Shown: positions 34,349 to 39,039 of the stretch, in pieces
Position numbering within the stretch: position 1 is the first letter of the stretch
Layout: every line of letters begins with the position of its first letter
Assembly: GCF_025630775.1 (NCBI RefSeq)
Contig: NZ_JAOSZE010000069.1
Location: forward strand, 1 to 39,039
DNA from: Actinoplanes sp. KI2
GTDB lineage: Bacteria; Actinomycetota; Actinomycetes; Mycobacteriales; Micromonosporaceae
Direction of reading: 5' to 3'
Length of the DNA stretch: 39,039 nt
Position numbers and translations under genes: made by a program
The notes under the pieces: model-generated
Database searches by the model: none
Seen by the model: the letters and a program-made list of their open reading frames with translations, nothing else
What the model was told of the DNA's origin: nothing

Positions 34349-34681
34349 TCAGGCGAGCTTGGCCACCGTCAGCAGGATGACGCTGTCGTCGAGCGCCGCC
34401 AGGGCGTGCCGGGCCTGCGGGATCACGACGAGCTCGCCGGCCGTCAGGTCGCAGCCGTCCTCGCCGCTGGTCAGCCGGACCTGCCCGATCAGCACCTGAA
34501 GGGTGGCGTCGCCCGGGTTCTCGTGCTCGTCCAGCCGCTGCCCGGCCGCCAGGGCGATGACGGTCTGCCGCAGCACGCCGGCGTGGCCGCCGTGCACGGT
34601 CTGGGCGCTGCGCCCGCTGGACGCCCCGCGGGCGGCGACGAGCAGATCCCCGGCCAGCTCGGCGAGCGATGACTTCTCCAC
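34349..34681 (-). CDS. Small cupin-domain protein
   Basis: 110-aa single cupin. Strand blocks: GVLRQTVIALAAGQRLDEHE, DATLQVLIGQVRLTSGEDGC, LTAGELVVIPQARHALAAL, the arrangement of sugar- or amine-binding cupins. Metal ligands are reduced: one His and Glu in DEHEN and His in ARHAL. The GTG start at 34681 follows GGGAGG by 5 nt. It is the first gene of a leftward unit, divergent from the XRE regulator, and its promoter region contains a half-copy of the XRE operator. Confidence 0.88.
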   Translation of the reverse strand: MEKSSLAELAGDLLVAARGASSGRSAQTVHGGHAGVLRQTVIALAAGQRLDEHENPGDATLQVLIGQVRLTSGEDGCDLTAGELVVIPQARHALAALDDSVILLTVAKLA

Positions 34682-34707
34682 GGGAGCCTCCCACTGATGA
34701 TCACTGT

Positions 34708-34714
34708 CACTATA
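34708..34714 (-). promoter_or_regulatory. Operator half-site and -10 for the cupin gene
   Basis: CACTATA here copies the core of the full palindrome at 34764-34779, 59 bp away. Read on the minus strand it gives TATAGT (34714-34709), a good -10 that would start a cupin mRNA about 21 nt before its GTG. One regulator could bind both sites. Confidence 0.45.
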
Positions 34715-34747
34715 TGGGCGGGGAGGGCATCGGACCCGGCTGGATCC

Positions 34748-34779
34748 TTGATAGCGGATTGTTTTCCACTATAGTGGAA
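34748..34779 (+). promoter_or_regulatory. XRE promoter with overlapping 16-bp palindromic operator
   Basis: -35 TTGATA (34748-34753), 16-bp spacer, -10 TATAGT (34770-34775). The perfect palindrome TTCCACTATAGTGGAA (34764-34779) covers the -10. The ATG at 34783 is 7 nt after the -10, so the mRNA would be leaderless or nearly so. The layout implies autorepression by the XRE protein. Confidence 0.7.
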
Positions 34780-34782
34780 GTC

Positions 34783-35394
34783 ATGCCGGACGGGGCGGGC
34801 CTGTTGTCGAGCGGGTTGTCGATGGCCGAGCTGGGATCGCGAGTCCGCACCCGGCGACGCGCCCGGGGGCTCGCGCTGGAGCGGTTGGCGGAGCTGAGCG
34901 GCGTGAGCCGCAGCATGGTCTCCGATGTGGAGCGCGGTGCGAAGACACCGACCGTGCTGGTGCTGGACAGGCTGGCGACAGCCCTGGGCACTTCCATCGC
35001 CCGGCTGCTCGATGAGCCGGCCGGCGACGCGTTGGTGCTGCTGCGCCACGCAGGGCAACGGGTGGTCCGCGATCCGGCGGGCTGGGAGCGGCGCATCCTG
35101 TCCCCGGTGCTGCCCGGCGTCGAGTTCGAGTTCATGCGCACGGTGCTGGCGCCCGGTGTGGACGCCGGCGAGTTCTCGCCACACCAACCGGGCTCGCGGG
35201 AGTATGTCGCGGTCGAGTCCGGCCGGCTCACGCTCACCGTCGACGGCCGGGTGTCCACCCTGGAGCCCGGTGACTCCGTCTACTTTCCCGGCGACTGCCG
35301 CCACGGGTTCGCCAACGGGGAGGACGCCGAGTGCGTCTACTACCTGGTGATGGACCTCGGCGCGGCCGGCGGGGCGGCCGGGCCGCATGGATGA
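34783..35394 (+). CDS. XRE-family regulator with C-terminal cupin sensor domain
   Basis: 203-aa transcription factor: N-terminal helix-turn-helix (about 15-72; ELGSRVRTRRRARGLALERL, GVSRSMVSDVERGAKTPTVL) joined to a cupin domain (about 110-190; VLAPGVDAGEFSPHQPGSRE, LEPGDSVYFPGDCRHGFANG) that binds a small effector, as in PuuR and SutR. It is preceded by a 16-bp palindrome, probably its own site. The ATG 34783 starts the protein; readings from 34669 run through the operator. Its end overlaps the decarboxylase start by 8 bp, so the two are coupled. The effector may be the amine or amino acid handled by the decarboxylase. Confidence 0.92.
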   Translation: MPDGAGLLSSGLSMAELGSRVRTRRRARGLALERLAELSGVSRSMVSDVERGAKTPTVLVLDRLATALGTSIARLLDEPAGDALVLLRHAGQRVVRDPAGWERRILSPVLPGVEFEFMRTVLAPGVDAGEFSPHQPGSREYVAVESGRLTLTVDGRVSTLEPGDSVYFPGDCRHGFANGEDAECVYYLVMDLGAAGGAAGPHG

Positions 35395-36817
35395 GCTGAG
35401 GCGGGCGGTCCGGGTCGCCGGCGACCTGACGGCCGATTACCTGTCGGCCGTCGGCGAGCGAACCGTGTGGCAGCCGGTGGCGGAGCCCGATCGGAGCTGG
35501 CTCCTCGGGCAAGATCTGCCCACGGCGGGCCGGCCGTTCGCCGACCTGGTCGACGACCTGCGCACCCGGGTGCTGCCGTACCCGATGGGCAACGGTCATC
35601 CCCGCTTCTTCGGCTGGGTGAACTCCGCGCCGTCGGCCGCCGGTGTCCTCGTCGCCCCGATCGCCGCCGCCATGAATCCCAGCTGCGCCGGCGGCGAGCA
35701 CGCCGGCGTGCTGCTGGAGCACACCGTCCTGCGGTGGCTCGCGGAGCTGGTCGGCTTCCCGCACTCGCCGGGCGGCGGGCTGCTGACCAGCGGCGCCTCC
35801 ATGGCGACCGTGATCGCGCTGGCCGCCGCTCGGCAGCGCGCCGGCCGCCAGGACGGGCTCGACCTGCGCGAGACCGGGCTCTCCGGCCACCCGCCGATGG
35901 TGCTGTACGTATCCGCGGAGGGGCACAGCTGCCTGCGCAAGGCCGCCGAGCTGCTCGGCCTGGGCAACCGGCAGGTGCGCCCGGTGCCGGTGGACGACGA
36001 GTTCCGCATGGACGTCGACGCGCTCCGGCAGCTTGTGGTCCGCGACGAACAAGCGGGGCTCCGCCCGTTCTGCGTGGCGGCGAACGCCGGCACGGTCAAC
36101 ACCGGCGCCGTCGACCCGTTCGACGAGATCGCGGACGTCGACGCCGAGCACGGGATGTGGTTCCACATCGACGGCGCGTACGGTGCCCTCGGTGTTCTCG
36201 TCGACGACCTCGAGGCCCGCTATGCCGGCCTGGCGCGCGCCGACTCACTCGCCCTGGACCCGCACAAGTGGCTCGGCGTGCCGGTCGACTGCGGGGGTGT
36301 GCTCTGGCGTGATCCGGCCTGGGCCCGCGCCGCGTTCAGCTTGGTTCCGGCCTACTTGCGGGACGAGAGCGAGGGCGGACTCGGGTGGTTCGCCGAGTAC
36401 GGCCCGGAGCAGACCCGCCCGTTCCGAGCGCTGCGAGCCTGGGCCACCATGTCCCATCTCGGCCGGGACGGCATCGTCCGGCTCGTCGACACGACCGTCC
36501 GGCTCGCCCGCGCACTGGCCGCGATGATCGACGCGGCGCCCGACTTCGAGCTGCTGGCCCCGGTCAGCACGTCGATCGTCGCGTTCCGTTACCGTCCGGC
36601 GGGCTACGACCGGCGACTGGACGAGCTCAACCGCCAGGTCCCGGCCGCCGTCCAGCACCGCGGGCAGGCCTTCCTGACCGGTACGCGACTGGCCGACACC
36701 GAGGCCCTGCGCGCCTGCCTGCTGAACCCGGCGACCACCAGCGACGATCTCGCCCTGCTGCTGGACGAGATCCGAGCCGCGGCGGCGACGATCCACCCGG
36801 CGGAAATCCACCCATGA
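35387..36817 (+). CDS. PLP-dependent amino-acid decarboxylase (group II)
   Basis: 476-aa enzyme of the aromatic-L-amino-acid/glutamate/diaminobutyrate decarboxylase family, converting an L-amino acid to an amine and CO2. Substrate-channel motif NGHPRFFGWVNSAPSAAGVL, PLP-stacking His180 in SAEGHSCLRKAAELLG, pyridine-N-binding Asp262 in IDGAYGAL, and PLP Lys294 in LDPHKWLGVP. All catalytic residues are present and the length is normal. Aromatic versus other amino acids cannot be decided by eye. It is translationally coupled to the XRE-cupin regulator by an 8-bp overlap and probably feeds the module's signal or product pathway. Confidence 0.95.
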   Translation: MDELRRAVRVAGDLTADYLSAVGERTVWQPVAEPDRSWLLGQDLPTAGRPFADLVDDLRTRVLPYPMGNGHPRFFGWVNSAPSAAGVLVAPIAAAMNPSCAGGEHAGVLLEHTVLRWLAELVGFPHSPGGGLLTSGASMATVIALAAARQRAGRQDGLDLRETGLSGHPPMVLYVSAEGHSCLRKAAELLGLGNRQVRPVPVDDEFRMDVDALRQLVVRDEQAGLRPFCVAANAGTVNTGAVDPFDEIADVDAEHGMWFHIDGAYGALGVLVDDLEARYAGLARADSLALDPHKWLGVPVDCGGVLWRDPAWARAAFSLVPAYLRDESEGGLGWFAEYGPEQTRPFRALRAWATMSHLGRDGIVRLVDTTVRLARALAAMIDAAPDFELLAPVSTSIVAFRYRPAGYDRRLDELNRQVPAAVQHRGQAFLTGTRLADTEALRACLLNPATTSDDLALLLDEIRAAAATIHPAEIHP

Positions 36818-36895
36818 CGGCCGGCGACCTGCACCCGCCGGCTGCCAATGCTGACCGTCCAAACCTCAGGTGCCGGGTTGGTATCGTCCGTGGCC

Positions 36896-37429
36896 ATGAT
36901 CGAATCCGACGATGTCACACGCAGTGAACTGGGCTCCACGGCAGTGGGGGCGCGGGCGCTGACTCTCGTCGCCGCGTTGGTCGCGGTCCTGACTCTCGGT
37001 CTGCCGTGGGCGCAGCAGGAGCGGGTGAAGGTCGTCGACCACGACCCGACGCTGCTCAGTGGCGCCATGCAGTGGATGGGCTGGAACTTGCACGCGGAGA
37101 GCTCGATAGACGGCCAACGTCCCACGGCCGTCGCCTGGGTGATCATTCTGGTCGGCGGGTCGCTGCTCCTGCTCATCGGCGCCTGGCTCGCCTTCGAACG
37201 ACCCCGCTCCGGATGGATTCCCAAGCTCATGGCGCTGCTCACCGTGGTGCTTCTCTTGGGAAGCTTGGTGGCGACGCGTCACCTGGGGAGCGCCGTGCGT
37301 AGCGGGGATTACCGCGCCATCACCATCGGATACGGGGTCGCCATCTGGCGTATCGCGGTGCTGGCGGCCCTGTTCGCGACGGTCAGGCTCGCGTTGACCA
37401 TGGAAAGGCACCGACCGGACCGAGCGTGA
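36896..37429 (+). CDS. Small membrane protein with four transmembrane helices
   Basis: 177-aa protein of unknown family. Helices: ALTLVAALVAVLTLGLPWAQ (about 18-37), AVAWVIILVGGSLLLLIGAW (about 79-100), LMALLTVVLLLGSLVATRHL (about 108-128) and YGVAIWRIAVLAALFATVRL (about 140-160). The loop after helix 1 (about 40 residues) is extracytoplasmic and carries charged and Trp residues. ATG 36896 is chosen; a TATCGT box 8 nt upstream (36882-36887) could give a very short leader. It follows the decarboxylase after 78 bp. Confidence 0.72.
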   Translation: MIESDDVTRSELGSTAVGARALTLVAALVAVLTLGLPWAQQERVKVVDHDPTLLSGAMQWMGWNLHAESSIDGQRPTAVAWVIILVGGSLLLLIGAWLAFERPRSGWIPKLMALLTVVLLLGSLVATRHLGSAVRSGDYRAITIGYGVAIWRIAVLAALFATVRLALTMERHRPDRA

Positions 37430-37435
37430 GCGCGG

Positions 37436-37459
37436 GGCGGGCCGCGATCGACGCCCGCC
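37436..37459. terminator. Hairpin between convergent genes
   Basis: GGCGGGC (37436-37442), 10-nt loop, GCCCGCC (37453-37459): a 7-bp GC stem just after the membrane-protein stop (37429) and before the VOC stop (37498). Could terminate both convergent transcripts; no T-run. Confidence 0.5.
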
Positions 37460-37497
37460 ACCGGGTCGGCGGAGCTCCCCGAGCCGGCCGGTCCGAT

Positions 37498-37914
37498 TCA
37501 GCCGGCCTTCCCCTGCTGGACGATCCGGATCGCGTTGCCGGACGGGTCCCGCAGGCCCATGTCGGTGCCGTAGAAGCGGTCGGTGGGCTCCTGGGTGAAA
37601 TCGGTGAAGCCGCCTGCCTTGAGCGACTCGTACAGCCCGCGGACGTCGTCGCAGTTGAGGACGAGGCCGTTCAGGGCACCCTTCGCGAGAAGCTCGCGCA
37701 GCTGCCCGGCCGTCGCCTCGTCGTGCAGCGGCGGGCCCGGCTGCTCCAGGGAGATCTCGGCGCCGCCGTCGCCCGGTACGCGGACGGTCAGCCAGCGGTA
37801 GGAGCCCTGCTGGACGTCGTTGCCCTTCTCCAGCCCGAGCTTGTCGACGTAAAACGCCAGCGCCTCGTCCTTGTCGGCGACGTAGATGGACGTGACGTTC
37901 AGCTTCGTGATCAT
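37498..37914 (-). CDS. VOC/glyoxalase-superfamily protein
   Basis: 138-aa protein of the vicinal-oxygen-chelate fold, with two beta-alpha-beta3 halves. Visible: KLNVTSIYVADKDEALAFYV at the N-terminus, YRWLTVRVPG, and the C-terminal FYGTDMGLRDPSGNAIRIVQ typical of VOC dioxygenase-like or bleomycin-resistance-type proteins. The first metal ligand position (often His in the first strand) is not obvious, so it may be a non-metal VOC protein. ATG 37914 has GGGAG 11 nt upstream; the ATG at 37935 is the alternative. Single gene, convergent with the membrane protein. Confidence 0.88.
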   Translation of the reverse strand: MITKLNVTSIYVADKDEALAFYVDKLGLEKGNDVQQGSYRWLTVRVPGDGGAEISLEQPGPPLHDEATAGQLRELLAKGALNGLVLNCDDVRGLYESLKAGGFTDFTQEPTDRFYGTDMGLRDPSGNAIRIVQQGKAG

Positions 37915-38028
37915 CTCGTGGTTCTCCCATGCCATCGGAATGCGAACATCGTCAGGCTAGGCCGAGCGTCGCGCCGGCGGCTTCTTCAAATCTGCTCGAT
38001 CGTGTCCGCGCTGATTCAGGGGGCACTC

Positions 38029-38045
38029 TCCGGGTTTTCCCCGGA
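38029..38045. other. Small hairpin upstream of the copper-protein gene
   Basis: TCCGGG-TTTTC-CCCGGA (6-bp stem, 5-nt loop) in the divergent 198-bp spacer between the VOC gene and the lipoprotein gene. A role in transcription or mRNA leader folding is possible but unproven. Confidence 0.35.
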
Positions 38046-38112
38046 TGTACCCGCAAGAGCGGCTTGTCCATGCTCGATACAGATGTGCCTACGGGGATGG
38101 AGGCGAATTGCG

Positions 38113-39039
38113 GTGCGGACGACACGGAGAACACGGCGGCTCGGCGCCCTCGCGACCGGTCTGGCGGTTGCGATGATCGTGGCCGGGTGCGGCGGCGGCA
38201 CCACCGGCGGTGCCGGGGCGGGCGGGGGCGCCAGTTCGGCGGCGGCCGAGCATGCGGGGCACGAGCACGGTTCGGGGGCGATCCCGGCGGCCGCACCGCT
38301 GCGCGCGGGTGAGCGCTTCGTCACGGTCCAGATGCCGCAGCCGTACGAGCCGGTGGCGCCCCACGGCGGGACCGACGAATACCGGTGCTTCCTGGTCGAC
38401 CCGAAGGTGACCGCCAACGCGTACCTGACCGGAAGTCAGTTTCTGCCGCAGAACACGGCGATCGTGCACCACGCGATCTTCTTCCGGGTCGAGCCGGGCC
38501 AGGCCGCCAAGGCGCGCGCCGTCGACGCCGCCGACCCCGGCGAGGGATGGACCTGCTTCGGCGACGCCGGCATCGGCGGCGACGCCGGGTGGGTGGCGCA
38601 TTGGGCGCCCGGCGCCAACGAGACGCTGCTGACCCCCGGCGTCGGCTACCCGATGCCGCCGGGCAGCCTGCTGGTCATGCAGGTGCACTACAACCTGCTG
38701 GCCACCGGCGGCAAGCCGGCCGGCACCGACCAGTCCAGCATCCGGCTACGCCTCGCCGACGGCGCCAAGAAGCTCGCGCCGCTGGACACCGCGCAACTGG
38801 TGGCCCCGATCGAACTGCCCTGCGCGGCCGGCGAATCCGGCCCGCTGTGCGACCGGAACGCGGCCGTCGCCGACGTGACCCGCCGCTTCGGCGGTGACGT
38901 CGGCTCGATCGAGGACGGGCTGGTGAAGGGTTGCGACCACGGCACCCCGAAGCCCGGCACCACCCAGCAGTGCGACCACCCGGTCCCGGTGGCCGGCACC
39001 ATCTACGCGGTCGCCGGGCACATGCACCTGCTGGGCCGC
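38113..39039 (+). CDS. Lipoprotein of the copper type II (PHM/DBH-like) monooxygenase family, 3' end outside window
   Basis: 309 codons are visible; the gene runs off the edge. The GTG at 38113 has GGAGG 9 nt upstream. Arg-rich start, hydrophobic core, lipobox VAGC with lipidated Cys26, then a Gly/Ala/Ser-rich linker. The soluble part matches the ascorbate-dependent copper monooxygenase fold: HH in AIVHHAIFFRV (two CuH-type ligands), His in MQVHYNLL, and HxH in AGHMHLLGR at the window edge (CuM-type pair). A downstream Met ligand is expected beyond the end. In animals such enzymes hydroxylate peptidylglycine or dopamine; bacterial substrates are not established. The protein would be anchored outside the membrane. 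Confidence 0.9.
   Translation, partial: MRTTRRTRRLGALATGLAVAMIVAGCGGGTTGGAGAGGGASSAAAEHAGHEHGSGAIPAAAPLRAGERFVTVQMPQPYEPVAPHGGTDEYRCFLVDPKVTANAYLTGSQFLPQNTAIVHHAIFFRVEPGQAAKARAVDAADPGEGWTCFGDAGIGGDAGWVAHWAPGANETLLTPGVGYPMPPGSLLVMQVHYNLLATGGKPAGTDQSSIRLRLADGAKKLAPLDTAQLVAPIELPCAAGESGPLCDRNAAVADVTRRFGGDVGSIEDGLVKGCDHGTPKPGTTQQCDHPVPVAGTIYAVAGHMHLLGR

Overview
This 39 kb window is chromosomal DNA from a high-GC Gram-positive bacterium, most likely an actinobacterium of the Micromonosporaceae/Actinoplanes type. This rests on the very high GC in third codon positions, many GTG starts, a ClpC-type ATPase, GtrA and GT-C-like membrane proteins, secreted glycosidases with RICIN or F5/8 domains, an ECF sigma/anti-sigma pair, and several genes with a TANNNT box 6-7 nt before the start codon (leaderless style). 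I see no tRNA, rRNA, IS element, phage gene or CRISPR array. Genus assignment is inference.

Layout. 1-5.2 kb: a ClpC-like unfoldase running off the left edge and lacking the usual middle coiled coil; an unknown ORF; a degenerate sensor kinase; a TetR repressor divergent from a short-chain dehydrogenase, with an operator over the shared promoter. 5.2-7.6 kb: NAD-dependent DNA ligase followed by a GC-rich tandem-repeat spacer. 7.6-15.7 kb: a family 2 glycosyltransferase divergent from a secreted GH30-RICIN glycosidase, then a leftward series of membrane proteins (MFS exporter, GT-C-like protein, GtrA, TM2) and an SDR. 15.8-18.6 kb: an unknown ORF, a GAF protein, a cupin and an NAD-dependent epimerase. 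18.7-25.7 kb: a tightly packed leftward run of GT-C-like membrane protein, ECF sigma factor, anti-sigma factor, ABC ATPase, two ABC permeases and a RuBisCO-like protein, with three 4-bp start/stop overlaps. 25.8-32.9 kb: a small membrane protein, a giant secreted GH92 alpha-mannosidase under a perfect LacI-type operator, and a divergent membrane molybdopterin oxidoreductase. 33.0-36.8 kb: a divergent module with a cupin, a catalytically degenerate alpha/beta hydrolase and a LURP/tubby-like protein on one side, and an XRE-cupin regulator overlapping a PLP-dependent decarboxylase on the other. 36.9-39.0 kb: a four-helix membrane protein, a VOC protein and a copper monooxygenase-like lipoprotein running off the right edge.

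The most interesting features are proteins that keep a family fold but have lost or changed key residues: the histidine kinase with Asp at the phospho-acceptor position and no ATPase domain, the alpha/beta hydrolase lacking both Ser nucleophile and His, the RuBisCO-like protein with a changed metal-ligand motif, and the ClpC without an M-domain. The best candidates for an undescribed system are the XRE/decarboxylase/cupin/pseudo-hydrolase module (32.9-36.8 kb) and the ECF sigma/ABC/RuBisCO-like operon (18.7-23.9 kb).
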